The position numbers and the translations under genes were made by a program. A DNA stretch of 47,414 bases from JACPDH01 sp051305935 (GTDB taxonomy: Bacteria; Acidobacteriota; Thermoanaerobaculia; Gp7-AA8), in contig JBPPMG010000239.1 in assembly GCA_051305935.1 (NCBI GenBank), positions 1 through 47,414 of the forward strand, in the 5' to 3' direction. Below the pieces are notes generated by a model. The model saw only the letters and a list, made by a program, of their open reading frames with translations. It did no database searches and was not told the DNA's origin. Shown one piece after another: positions 1 through 7,228 of this stretch (positions are counted from its first letter, which is position 1; each line of letters starts with the position of its first letter).

Positions 1-285
1 TTCCCACAGGGCCGGCGACGAGAGACCAGAGTCGGGGGTACCCAAGGCAACATCAAAAGCAACGGCAACGACAACTATAGGGGGGGATTTTTACGTGATC
101 ACCCCGGGGGAAAATTGGGAGATCGTTGACACGGGTGCTCCGACCTGCCTGAATGCGAGCGCCTCGCTGGCCTCGTTCGATAACCGTAGCGATCAACGTC
201 CGGCGCCAAGCGGCCAGCGCGCGCCCACGCTGCACCAGCAGGTTACCAAAAATATCGGCGGCGGCGCTTGGATCCGCTGCACAGC
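1..285. other. No gene recognised at left edge
   Basis: I see no convincing gene here. Short open frames exist on both strands but none has a recognisable domain, a ribosome binding site or a plausible codon pattern. The stretch could be the tail of an accessory region that continues to the left of the window. Confidence 0.4.
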
Positions 286-786
286 CTACTTCGGTCCCCC
301 GCGCGCGACGCACCGCTCCTTGTCCTCCGACTGCTTGCGCCAGAACGCCTCCCGCGCCGCGGAGTCCATGACGCCTGCATGGAAGGCATGCCCGCGCGTC
401 TTGGGCGCCCAGGAGCCACTCGGCATCTGCGCGCAGCCCGAGGACACGTCAAAGAGGACCGTGAAGGTCCTGCCACCCAGGGACAGGGTGGAGTGACCGC
501 CCGGGACGCCGGTGTGGCACTGTTTGAATTCCTCGACGTCACCCGTGCCGGTGGACGCCTCGTAGCGCCAGCACAAGAGCCGAACGCGCTCGTCTGGCTG
601 CGAAACACCAAGAAATCGTACCTCCAGGCCAGGGAGACTCACCGGATTGCACACGCCGAAGTCCACGATGTCGCCAAGCTCGGCTTTGCATGGAGCTGCG
701 GCTGCCCGAGCAACGTCAGCCAGCGCAACTGCGCCGAAGACCAGCAGAAGTGCGACTCGAAATCTGGACAACCGGGCCTCCTCCAT
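286..786 (-). CDS. Small secreted Cys-containing protein, unknown function
   Basis: A 166-aa frame from ATG at 786. The N-terminus is a plausible Sec signal peptide (hydrophobic FRVALLLVFGAVALADVARA, residues 9-28), with likely cleavage near AAA-AP. The mature part has several cysteines and the sequence DERVRLLCWRYEAS, suggesting a small folded extracytoplasmic domain. I do not recognise a family. The frame stays open upstream to 1140, but that upstream part looks like a different protein (an SMI1/KNR4-like fragment), so I start at the Met just before the signal peptide. No good ribosome binding site is visible. It shares its strand with the next small genes and may be one of a series of cassettes. 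Being real and being secreted are both inferences. Confidence 0.45.
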   Translation of the reverse strand: MEEARLSRFRVALLLVFGAVALADVARAAAAPCKAELGDIVDFGVCNPVSLPGLEVRFLGVSQPDERVRLLCWRYEASTGTGDVEEFKQCHTGVPGGHSTLSLGGRTFTVLFDVSSGCAQMPSGSWAPKTRGHAFHAGVMDSAAREAFWRKQSEDKERCVARGGPK

Positions 787-833
787 CCACGGGGTCTGGC
801 GCGAGCGTCCAGCCCCGGGAACGCGGCCGCGCC

Positions 834-895
834 GCCCAAACAGTTTACACCAGCCCGAGTGCCACGTTCCTGTCCTCTGGGTGCGCCAGTTAGGC
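834..895 (-). repeat. attC-like imperfect palindrome (weak)
   Basis: Read on the minus strand, a GCCTAAC box (895-889) is followed about 60 nt later by GTTTGGGC (841-834), with inner arms GCACC/GGTGT and outer GCGCC/GGCGC flanks. This is the size and layout of an integron 59-base element, but the second box carries an extra T and the inner stem is short. On its own it is weak; it is listed because similar structures recur between the neighbouring genes. Confidence 0.25.
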
Positions 896-918
896 GCCTC
901 CACGTGGCTACGTCGACA

Positions 919-1038
919 CACCGGTACGATGAACAGGTGGTCGCCGTAGCCGTTGTTTGCGAACACGAGTGCGTCCGGAGGGAAGCAGTCTGCCAGCCAG
1001 GCGGGCATGGGAGCCTCGACCTCGAGACGCCACTCCTC
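919..1038 (-). pseudogene. Fragment of an SMI1/KNR4 (SUKH) family protein
   Basis: About 40 codons on the minus strand encode MPAWLADCFPPDALVFANNG followed by YGDHLFIVPV. This strongly resembles the core of SMI1/KNR4 (SUKH) domains: a proline-tryptophan-leucine lead-in, then a variable-NG-x-GD-hydrophobic strand. The frame opens at 1140 but is poor in family features before this core. After it, no frame continues with the expected second half of the domain. I therefore call a truncated remnant. SUKH proteins are often immunity proteins and are common in cassette-like accessory DNA (family knowledge). The match is by eye only. Confidence 0.35.
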
Positions 1039-1154
1039 TGCGTTGGGACCCTGAAGGCGGCGCGACTTGCGCCGGCGCAGTGGATCGAGACGATGGTCGA
1101 TGGGGTGGTCTATCCGGACACGAGGCCTTGAGCGACTCATTCGGTTGTTCCGAT

Positions 1155-1255
1155 CGCCAACGTACAGAGCTCAGCGGCTTCAACGCGCCGGCCCGAGCGA
1201 ACACGATACCCAAGCTCGAAGTTGCGGGTTCGCGTGCGCTGCGAACCGGTTAGCG
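1155..1255 (-). repeat. attC-like imperfect palindrome after the SnoaL gene
   Basis: On the minus strand, CGCTAAC (1255-1249) overlaps the TAA stop of the SnoaL-like gene and pairs, with one wobble, with GTTGGCG (1161-1155) about 95 nt later. Inner arms CAGCG/CGCTG and ACGCG/CGCGT also pair. A stop codon overlapping the first box is typical of integron cassettes. The boxes are off-consensus, so this is suggestive only. Positions 1160-1177 are nearly identical to 2487-2504. Confidence 0.3.
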
Positions 1256-1645
1256 AGTCGCCTCGAGAGGAGTTTCCTCTGCCAGGGGGACGTCAACTGC
1301 CACACGTATCCGCCAACTTCCGTCGAGTGTTGCGAACCGATCGACGAACGCACGACGATCGTCGATCTCCACTCCGCCAACTCGCACGCGAGCGTGCTGG
1401 ATGCCGGTCACCATGGCGCCGGATTCGGAGAGGTCGACCGCGACACACAGGAGTTTCCCGAAAACTATTTCGCCGGGTATCTCCAGGATTCCCTGGAGGA
1501 AGGTCTCCGCGTCTCGTGTCTCTCCTCCTGGAGTGCGATGGAGAAATCCCGGCGCGAGTGCTCGCTCGAGAGCCTCCACGTCCCTCCGTTCGATTGCTCC
1601 GGCCATCTCAGTCGCCGCTCGCAACGCGCGGTCGGATTCATCCAT
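1250..1645 (-). CDS. SnoaL/NTF2-like protein
   Basis: 131 aa from ATG at 1645. The pattern is that of the SnoaL-like/DUF4440 cystatin-like fold: an N-terminal helix with AIERRDVEALERALAPGFLH, a GGETRDAETFL segment, then alternating strands (EIVFGKLLCVAVDLSESGAM, HARVRVGGVEIDDRRAF) ending in GSWRIRVAVDVPL. Family members are small cone-shaped barrels that bind or isomerise small molecules; the substrate here cannot be told. No strong ribosome binding site is seen upstream. It lies in a run of unrelated small minus-strand genes, with attC-like palindromes on both sides, compatible with a gene cassette. The fold call is reasonable; the function is unknown. Confidence 0.7.
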   Translation of the reverse strand: MDESDRALRAATEMAGAIERRDVEALERALAPGFLHRTPGGETRDAETFLQGILEIPGEIVFGKLLCVAVDLSESGAMVTGIQHARVRVGGVEIDDRRAFVDRFATLDGSWRIRVAVDVPLAEETPLEATR

Positions 1646-1727
1646 GAAGCAGAGATGATTCCACGAGCCGCTCGGGCAGCCGCGTAGAGGTCATCGGCGT
1701 CGAGGTCCGAGAGAGCCCGCCTCCCTT

Positions 1728-1773
1728 GCCTAACTGACGGTCCGCGCCCAGCGCATACTGCGCGTCGTTGGGC
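1728..1773 (-). repeat. attC-like site (GCCCAAC...GTTAGGC)
   Basis: Read on the minus strand, the stop codon of the 4-TM gene (1784-1782) is followed within 10 nt by GCCCAAC (1773-1767), and 46 nt from its start the element ends in GTTAGGC (1734-1728). Both boxes fit the integron consensus RYYYAAC / GTTRRRY and are complementary at six of seven positions. The inside holds GAC-GCGC / GCGC-GTC arms. At 46 nt it is shorter than usual attC sites, so it may be degenerate. Confidence 0.4.
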
Positions 1774-1781
1774 GGCTCCGT

Positions 1782-2186
1782 TCAGGCGGCGCCTCGGATG
1801 ACCGCGAAGACGACCAACGCGGCGAGCGCAAACGACGCGACCCCAAAGAGTCGCATGTGCCGAGCCACATAAGGCACGGTTTGCCGTGCAAACTGCTGAT
1901 GCCGCCGCCACGGTACGGCGAGAAGGACAGCCGTCGTGATCACGACGATCAGGCCAGAGAGGCGAAAGACTGACGAGAACTCCATTCTCGGAGAGTGCGC
2001 GATGAACGAAGCGCCCACGGCGAGACGAATGATCAGTTCGGAGTAGTGCGCGGCAGCCGAGCTTGCGAAACCGAAGAGGAAGCGCTCGGCGGAGGCTGGA
2101 GCCAGGAACGAACCGATTCCGAGGGCAACGAAATAGAGGCCCGTGAGCACGACCACGGCCGCCGCGAGGATTTCGATCACAGGCAT
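1782..2186 (-). CDS. Small four-helix membrane protein
   Basis: 134 aa from ATG at 2186. Four hydrophobic segments are evident at about residues 5-30 (AAAVVVLTGLYFVALGIGSF), 45-65, 75-95 and 112-132. Short loops include a basic stretch PWRRHQQFARQ. The LAP...ERFLFGF...H pattern in the first half is reminiscent of DUF4345-type four-TM proteins, but I am not certain. No catalytic residues stand out and no purine-rich ribosome binding site precedes the start. It shares orientation with its small neighbours and is followed directly by an attC-like site, which would fit a cassette gene. Confidence 0.6.
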   Translation of the reverse strand: MPVIEILAAAVVVLTGLYFVALGIGSFLAPASAERFLFGFASSAAAHYSELIIRLAVGASFIAHSPRMEFSSVFRLSGLIVVITTAVLLAVPWRRHQQFARQTVPYVARHMRLFGVASFALAALVVFAVIRGAA

Positions 2187-2230
2187 GGGGAAGGAGAATC
2201 AGCTCGAATCGGGATGACGGTTCACCAGTC

Positions 2231-2330
2231 GTCCAACGATTACGTGCAGTCGCGACGACGCGCCCTCACTACTCGAACAGCTTACTCTACTCTGAGTGCC
2301 GCGTCGTCGCCGGCTGCGCTTAGTTAGGGC
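2231..2330 (-). repeat. Long attC-like stem-loop, best in this window
   Basis: A 100-nt imperfect palindrome. On the minus strand it starts with CCCTAAC (2329-2323) and ends with GTTGGAC (2237-2231), a perfect GTTRRRY box. The arms GCAGTC-GCGACGACGCG (2246-2262) and CGCGTCGTCGCCGGCTGC pair over about 17 bp with one extra base. That extra base falls in the arm next to the first box when read on the minus strand, as expected for an integron 2L element whose cassette runs in the same direction as the genes. The total length is like the longer attC families. Confidence 0.45.
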
Positions 2331-2486
2331 GCACCTCTTGCAGGTACATCTCGAAGCCATCGATTCATGGGCGGGCAATCCACCATTCCTCCGCGTAGGG
2401 CCGCATTTGACGCATAGCCTCCTTCGTAAAGATGGAAACTCTTTCCGTGCCAAACGAAGCCTGCACCGATAAGCGGTGAAGCGGCC

Positions 2487-2504
2487 ACGTACAGAGGTCA
2501 GCGG
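2487..2504. repeat. 18-nt word shared with 1160-1177
   Basis: ACGTACAGAGGTCAGCGG at 2487-2504 and ACGTACAGAGCTCAGCGG at 1160-1177 differ at one base. Each copy lies just downstream (on the minus strand) of a gene end, after the DUF305 gene and after the SnoaL gene. Next to it, 2459-2486 forms a hairpin (CACCG-ataag-CGGTG). The shared word is best explained as part of related recombination or terminator structures. Confidence 0.5.
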
Positions 2505-2506
2505 TT

Positions 2507-2977
2507 TTATCGTGGCGAGGCTTTCGAGGCCGGATCACCGATATCGCTGATCAGAAATTCCATCTCTCCGATTTCTCGGCGCTGGGCTTCGATGATGTCG
2601 TCAGCAAGCTTCCTGACACGAGGGTCTGTAATCTTGGCGCGCTCACTTGTGAGTATTGCTATCGAGTGGTGCGGAATCATCGCCTTCATCCAAGCGATTT
2701 CGCCCACTGTTACCTGGCTTCGTACTAACCAGAAGCCTAGGCCCATGAGTGCAACGCTCCCAATAACAATGGCCACGTTGGCGCGCTTGTTTTTGTACAT
2801 ATCGCGCATGAAGAAGAGCATGACTAACGCCATGGAGCCCGCCATGATGAAGGTCATGAACAAGCGAGTTTGGCTGAACCACACATGTCCAAGCTGATAG
2901 GTGTTCAGGTACATCAAGCCAAACATCAAAGTCGCAGACACAGAGATCATCAAGATAAAATTTCTGTAGGGATGCAT
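2507..2977 (-). CDS. DUF305 membrane protein
   Basis: 156 aa. The ATG at 2977 is chosen because GGAG lies about seven bases upstream; the frame is open to 3145 but the extension is unlike protein. There are three TM segments (about residues 6-25, 37-57 and 68-86). A C-terminal soluble part has the DUF305 hallmark WMKAMIPHHSIAI (residues 96-108) and a following amphipathic helix DPRVRKLADDIIEAQRREIGEME. DUF305 proteins often accompany copper or other metal handling genes (family knowledge), and the His-His pair could bind metal. No metal genes flank it here. This gene and its flanks are visibly less GC-rich than the rest of the window, suggesting transfer. Confidence 0.85.
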   Translation of the reverse strand: MHPYRNFILMISVSATLMFGLMYLNTYQLGHVWFSQTRLFMTFIMAGSMALVMLFFMRDMYKNKRANVAIVIGSVALMGLGFWLVRSQVTVGEIAWMKAMIPHHSIAILTSERAKITDPRVRKLADDIIEAQRREIGEMEFLISDIGDPASKASPR

Positions 2978-2995
2978 GGCTTCTCCAATGGCGTC

Positions 2996-3095
2996 GGACC
3001 GCTGTTGATCAGCGGCACCGGAGCGTACTGAATATGGTAACACGCTGCAACGAACGGTGTTGTGCAACGCTGATGGCGACAATCGAGTTAGGTCC
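2996..3095. repeat. 100-nt imperfect inverted repeat
   Basis: Paired arms from outside in: GGACC (2996) with GGTCC (3091-3095), ATCAGCG (3008-3014) with CGCTGAT (3068-3074), and CACCG (3016-3020) with CGGTG (3055-3059). It lies upstream of the DUF305 gene. It has the length of an attC site and holds an ACCTAAC box on the minus strand (3093-3087), but lacks a proper partner box, so I leave its nature open. From 3096 to 3422 I see nothing I can name. Confidence 0.4.
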
Positions 3096-3422
3096 GTGGC
3101 GCTCACCCCGAAGTGCAATTGACCCGCATCACCTCCGGGGACCATTCGAGCTCATCCATTCGAATCCGGGCTTTACGATTTCCAGATGCAGTCATGCAAG
3201 GTAGCGGCGAAGTTCTGAAAGAACTCGATGGCCGCTGCGCCGCCGTGTCGCCGAGACGCAGAGGGAGGCGAGGCGCGATGGCGAGCAGCAGGAGGGAGGC
3301 AGTGTGGAGTTTCCCGCGGTCGACCGGGGGCGGATCGCAGTCTGCCGCCGCGGGTGATATGAAGTGCGTGGCAGATCCAGAGCCCCGGCGGCAACCCGGG
3401 GACCGCGACTGCGTAGACATCA

Positions 3423-6221
3423 ATGGACGCCGGAATGGGGAACGAGACTCTCGAAACGAGCATCGACGACGGGCGCCACCTCGCCCGCAGGAAGCTGCTG
3501 CTTCTCGCCTGCACGATCGCCATCGTCGCGGGGTGCATCGCGCTGCTCACCTGGCGCATCGGCGCCTGGAAGGCTCGCGGCACCACCGGCGTCATGTATA
3601 GCGCGACGAGCGCGGCCGCGTCGAACGCGAACCTCCCCTCGTTCATCAGGAAGAACAGCCAAAGCCGTGTGGTGATGGTCGCCCCCGGCTCGAGCGGCGA
3701 GCGCGCCGGGCTCCACCGAGGTGACGTCGTCACGTCGGTCGACGGCGTCCCCGTCGCCGACATCACGATGCGAGAGGTTTCCGTCTCGATCGGAGATACG
3801 GTCGAGTACCGCGTCACGCGCGAGGAGCGCGAGCTCGCCTTCCGCGTCCCGCTCGAAGACCCCTTCTCGATTCGCGGGATGCGCTTCGGGCTCTGGAGCA
3901 GCGCCCTGACCGGCTTCGTCTTCCTGGCGATCAGCGGCCTCGTCTTCTGGACCAAGCCTCGCTCCGAGCGCGCGATGGTCTTCTACTTCATGTGCGCCTC
4001 CGCCGCCGTGGTCTTCGTTCTCGACGGCGTCTACGAGGTCGAGGCGGTCGGCCCCGGCGTGCGCCCGGTCGGCGTCGCGGCGTCGTTCTGGGTCACCTGG
4101 CTCGCCTACTCGCTGCTCGCCATGCTGATGCTCTGTCTCCTCCTTCACCTCTCGCTCATCTTCCCCCGCGAGCGCCCGGTGATCGCGGCGAACCCGCAGC
4201 TTCGCGGATGGGTCTACGCCGTTGGCTTCGGCGGGCTCGCCCTCCCGGCGGCGGCCATCGCCGGCGCCCTCACTGCGACCGATGGCTACTCGTGGGCCTT
4301 CGGCGCCATGTTTCTCTCCCTGGCCGCGGCCCTCGCCGTCGTCGGATGGAGACGCGCCCGCCCCGTGCCGGCGCGCCGCTTCGTCTCGACGCATCCGCTT
4401 CTGCTCTCGGGTGTCGGCATCCTCGTCTTCGCGGCGCTCGGTTCGGTGGCCGACCGCCTGCCACGCGAGAGCGCGATGGCCGCCGGCATCGGCTTCGTGC
4501 TCGCGATCCTCGTCTACTTCCTGCTCGTCGTAGCGGTCTACTCCGTAGCAACCTGCATCTTCCTCTACCGCGGCTACCGCGACGCCGACGTCGAGGAGAA
4601 GCGCCAGGTGCGCTGGCCGCTCTGGGGAACGATCCTCTCGATCGCCTCGGTCACCGGCGTCACCCTCGCGATCGTCGCCTGGAACCTCTCGGCCGTCTCG
4701 CCGACGCCGATGTCGCTCTACGCCAGCGCGGCGGTGAAGATGCTCTACCTGATCATCCCGGTCTCCTTCGCGTTCGGCATCCTCCGCTACCGCGTGATGG
4801 ACATCGACGTGATCATCCGCAGGACGGTCGTTTACGCCGCGGCCACCGGGATCATCGTCGTCGCCTACCTCGCTCTCGTAGGCGGGGCGGGCGCGCTGCT
4901 CGTGCAGGTGTCGGGTGTGACGAGCCAGTTGACGACGATCGCCGGCACGCTCGTGATCGCCGCGCTCTTCATCCCGCTGCGCAACCTCCTTCAGCGCTTC
5001 GTCGACAGGCGCTTCTTCCGGACGAAACACGACTACCCGCAGGCGCTCGACGCGATCGGCGAGGCGTCGGCCTCCGGCGGCGCCCTTCCCGCCGTCCTGC
5101 GCACGATCTCGGCCTCGCTGCAGCAGGCGCTGCAGAACCGCTCGGTGACGATCTTCGCCCGCGACGAGGGCTCGCAGGCGCTCATGCCCGCGGCGTCGAT
5201 CGGGGTCCCCCGCGAGATTTTCGAAAAGACCCGCCTCGCGCAGCGCCGCGCGTTCGCCGACCCCGAGCCGGCGATCATCCCGCTCGCCGACGCCGAGCTA
5301 TCCGAGACCGAGCGCGCGAAGTACAGGAAGTTAGGCGCCGCGATGATCGTCCCCGTGCGCAACGACGGCGCCACGATCGGAGTCATCACGCTCGGCGCGA
5401 AGCTCGGCGGCGACCGCTGGGCCGAGGACGACGCGGAGTTCCTCACCACCGCTTCCCGCCACGTCGCCATCGCGCTCGAGGCCTCCCGCGCCCGCGTCGA
5501 CGATTCCGAGCTCCGCGCCGCGCGCGAGATCCAGGAAGCGCTCCTGCCTAAGTCGATTCCCCAGCTCCCCGGCTTCTCGATCTCCGGCGTCTGGCACCCC
5601 GCGCGCACGATGGGAGGCGACTACTTCGACGTGCTCCCCCTCGGCGGCGACCGCGCGGGCGTCTGCATCGCCGACGTCGTCGGCAAAGGGATGAGCGCCG
5701 CGATCCTGATGTCGGGCCTCCAGGCCTCGGTGCGCGCCCTCGCCCCCGAGGCCGCCTCGACGGCCGAGCTCTGCTCGAAGGTGAGGCGGCTGGTCTCGGG
5801 CAACCTCTCCGGCGGGAAGTTCATCACGTTCTTCTACGGCGAGATCGACGGCGCGCGGCGTGTGCTGCGCTACACGAACGCGGGACACAACCCGCCGATC
5901 CTCGTCCGGCCCGGCGGCGAGACCCGCTCGCTGCACGAGGGAGGCAACGCGATCGCGCGCCTCTTCGCCGACTCGGCGATCGAGTCGGCCGAGGTGGCGC
6001 TGGAGCGGGGCGACGTCGTCGTTCTCTACACCGACGGCGTGACCGAAGCGACCAGCGCCGAGGGAGAGCAGTTCGGGGAAGAGCGCCTCGCCGGCCTCGT
6101 ACGCGAGCAGCTCGGTCGCGACGCGGCGGGAATCCAGACGGCGATCCTCGAGGCGTTGCGCGCGTGGAACGACGGCGAGGCGCAGGACGACATCACGCTG
6201 CTCGTCGTGAAGGCGGAGTAG
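3423..6221 (+). CDS. PDZ / multi-TM / GAF / SpoIIE-type PP2C phosphatase
   Basis: 932 aa. There is an N-terminal TM at about 23-43, then a PDZ-like domain at about 78-145 with VVMVAPGSSGERAGLHRGDV and VDGVPV. Next comes a block of about eight or nine TM helices (155-500), ending in FGILRYRVMDIDVIIRRTVV, a linker seen in this architecture. A GAF domain follows (about 540-695) and a C-terminal SpoIIE/RsbU PP2C domain (about 705-930). PP2C motifs are intact: TMGGDYFDV, IADVVGKGMSAA, TNAGHNPP, LYTDGVTEA and DDITLLVV supply the metal-binding Asp residues. It probably dephosphorylates an anti-sigma-factor antagonist or similar partner in response to an envelope signal sensed by PDZ or membrane parts (inference). 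No cognate anti-sigma factor lies nearby. The start is the first ATG of the frame; an ATG at 3435 is an alternative. Confidence 0.93.
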   Translation: MDAGMGNETLETSIDDGRHLARRKLLLLACTIAIVAGCIALLTWRIGAWKARGTTGVMYSATSAAASNANLPSFIRKNSQSRVVMVAPGSSGERAGLHRGDVVTSVDGVPVADITMREVSVSIGDTVEYRVTREERELAFRVPLEDPFSIRGMRFGLWSSALTGFVFLAISGLVFWTKPRSERAMVFYFMCASAAVVFVLDGVYEVEAVGPGVRPVGVAASFWVTWLAYSLLAMLMLCLLLHLSLIFPRERPVIAANPQLRGWVYAVGFGGLALPAAAIAGALTATDGYSWAFGAMFLSLAAALAVVGWRRARPVPARRFVSTHPLLLSGVGILVFAALGSVADRLPRESAMAAGIGFVLAILVYFLLVVAVYSVATCIFLYRGYRDADVEEKRQVRWPLWGTILSIASVTGVTLAIVAWNLSAVSPTPMSLYASAAVKMLYLIIPVSFAFGILRYRVMDIDVIIRRTVVYAAATGIIVVAYLALVGGAGALLVQVSGVTSQLTTIAGTLVIAALFIPLRNLLQRFVDRRFFRTKHDYPQALDAIGEASASGGALPAVLRTISASLQQALQNRSVTIFARDEGSQALMPAASIGVPREIFEKTRLAQRRAFADPEPAIIPLADAELSETERAKYRKLGAAMIVPVRNDGATIGVITLGAKLGGDRWAEDDAEFLTTASRHVAIALEASRARVDDSELRAAREIQEALLPKSIPQLPGFSISGVWHPARTMGGDYFDVLPLGGDRAGVCIADVVGKGMSAAILMSGLQASVRALAPEAASTAELCSKVRRLVSGNLSGGKFITFFYGEIDGARRVLRYTNAGHNPPILVRPGGETRSLHEGGNAIARLFADSAIESAEVALERGDVVVLYTDGVTEATSAEGEQFGEERLAGLVREQLGRDAAGIQTAILEALRAWNDGEAQDDITLLVVKAE

Positions 6222-6228
6222 CGGGGCC

Positions 6229-6609
6229 TTACAAGATGCGAACCCGGCCCGTGTTCGCGAGTGCCGCCAGCGCCGCCTCGAGCGTGTCGCGCTTCACGAG
6301 CACGACGTCGGTGTTGTAGGTCGAGATCGCGAAGATGGCGACATTCGCCGCGGCGAGCGGGTCGATGAACGCGGCGAGAACCCCGGTCAGCTCGAACGGG
6401 AACGGTCCTTCGAGCTCGATCATCACCCATCCGCGCTCGTGGAGAACGTCCTCGGGAACGCGCGGGGCGTCGCAGACGATCGAGAGCTCCCGCGACGTGC
6501 GTGTTACCGAGGTGAAGGAGCCGCCGGACGCCCAGGACGGAATCGCGGCGTCGGGCTCGAGGCGCGCGATGGCGAGCTCGGGTTCGTGTACGCGGTAGCG
6601 ATGCGGCAT
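6229..6609 (-). CDS. ACT domain protein
   Basis: 126 aa. The start ATG at 6609 is favoured over a TTG at 6624 because GGGAG lies eight bases before it. The chain has the tandem ACT-like arrangement of small ACT_7/CASTOR-type proteins: an N-terminal half with DAAIPSWASGGSFTSVTRT, and a C-terminal half with WVMIELEGPFPFELTGVLAA, then PLAAANVAIFAISTYNTDVV, the classic ACT strand-helix-strand. Such proteins usually bind an amino acid and act as regulators or have unknown roles. It is convergent with the SpoIIE-type gene, with only seven bases between the stops. Confidence 0.85.
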   Translation of the reverse strand: MPHRYRVHEPELAIARLEPDAAIPSWASGGSFTSVTRTSRELSIVCDAPRVPEDVLHERGWVMIELEGPFPFELTGVLAAFIDPLAAANVAIFAISTYNTDVVLVKRDTLEAALAALANTGRVRIL

Positions 6610-6630
6610 GTGTGGGACTCCCAAATTGTG

Positions 6631-6790
6631 GCGCCGCTGAAGCGGCGCCGTTCATCGTTTGCCGGCGTTTTCCCCCGGCTGAAGCCGGGGGCTACCGATC
6701 CGGCGTCGCTGCGCGACGCATTGCTTTCGCATTCTGCGCGCCCCCCCGGTCTTCGACCGGGGGCTAAATTCTAGCGTCGCTACGCGACGC
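6631..6790. repeat. REP-like array of five GC-rich hairpins
   Basis: Five near-perfect hairpins in 160 nt. GCGCCGCT-GA-AGCGGCGC (6631-6648) is followed by two alternating pairs: CCCCCGGCT/AGCCGGGGG (6672-6691), GCGTCGC/GCGACGC (6703-6719), CCCCCGGTC/GACCGGGGG (6743-6763) and GCGTCGC/GCGACGC (6774-6790). The order A-B-A-B resembles a mosaic REP element. It separates the ACT gene from queF and could also serve as a terminator or mRNA stabiliser. Confidence 0.8.
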
Positions 6791-6814
6791 ATGAGGAAGT
6801 GATCGATGTCTTGT

Positions 6815-6862
6815 CTAACAACTAACAACTAACAACCCGTAACAACCAATAACCCGCCAACC
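6815..6862. repeat. Heptamer tandem repeat CTAACAA abutting queF stop
   Basis: Three perfect copies of CTAACAA (6815-6835) followed by decayed copies in the same 7-nt register (CCCGTAA, CAACCAA, TAACCCG, CCAACCC) running exactly up to the TAG stop of queF (6863-6865, minus strand). It is AT-richer than its surroundings. It belongs to a set of heptamer arrays at gene borders in this window. Confidence 0.8.
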
Positions 6863-7219
6863 CTACGCCTTCCGATGCTCCGCGCGGACCACGGTCTTGA
6901 TTCCGCCGCGGACGTAGAAGTCGCCTTCGACGAGCATCCAGCGCGGGTCGGTGGCGGCGACGAGGTCGTCGAGGATGCGGTTGGTCACCGCCTCGTGGAA
7001 CGCGCCCTCGTTGCGGTACGACCAGAGGTAGAGCTTGAGTGACTTGAGCTCGACGCACTTCGCGTCGGGGATGTAGCGGATGCGGATCGTCGCGAAGTCG
7101 GGCTGGCCCGTACGCGGGCACATGCAGGTGAACTCCGGCGCCTCGAACGCGATCTCGTAGTCGCGTCCCGCGCGCGGGTTCGGGAACGTCTCGATGTCCT
7201 TCGACGGGATCGTGGTCAT
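6863..7219 (-). CDS. queF: NADPH-dependent 7-cyano-7-deazaguanine reductase QueF
   Basis: 118 aa, the size of the unimodular QueF type. QueF reduces the nitrile of preQ0 to the amine preQ1 with two NADPH, a late step of queuosine synthesis for tRNA wobble position 34. The catalytic pair is present in FTCMCPRTGQPDFATI: Cys34 forms the thioimide and Asp41 is the general acid. The QueF motif ELKSLKLYLWSYRNEGAFHE (residues 57-76) binds substrate and NADPH. Its stop abuts a heptamer repeat, and its start lies 10 nt after the pilT stop, so it is probably transcribed with pilT. The pathway partner QueD is at 36382, far away; queC and queE are not in the window. Confidence 0.95.
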   Translation of the reverse strand: MTTIPSKDIETFPNPRAGRDYEIAFEAPEFTCMCPRTGQPDFATIRIRYIPDAKCVELKSLKLYLWSYRNEGAFHEAVTNRILDDLVAATDPRWMLVEGDFYVRGGIKTVVRAEHRKA

Positions 7220-7228
7220 GCTGGCGCG

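Noticed and set aside
2996..3095. attC site upstream of the DUF305 gene
   Set aside because: Has the length and one ACCTAAC box, but the opposite end lacks a GTTRRRY partner and the arms pair unevenly.
3096..3422. Integrase or attI site next to the cassette-like region
   Set aside because: No tyrosine recombinase frame occurs here or elsewhere in the window, so only a cluster without integrase can be proposed.
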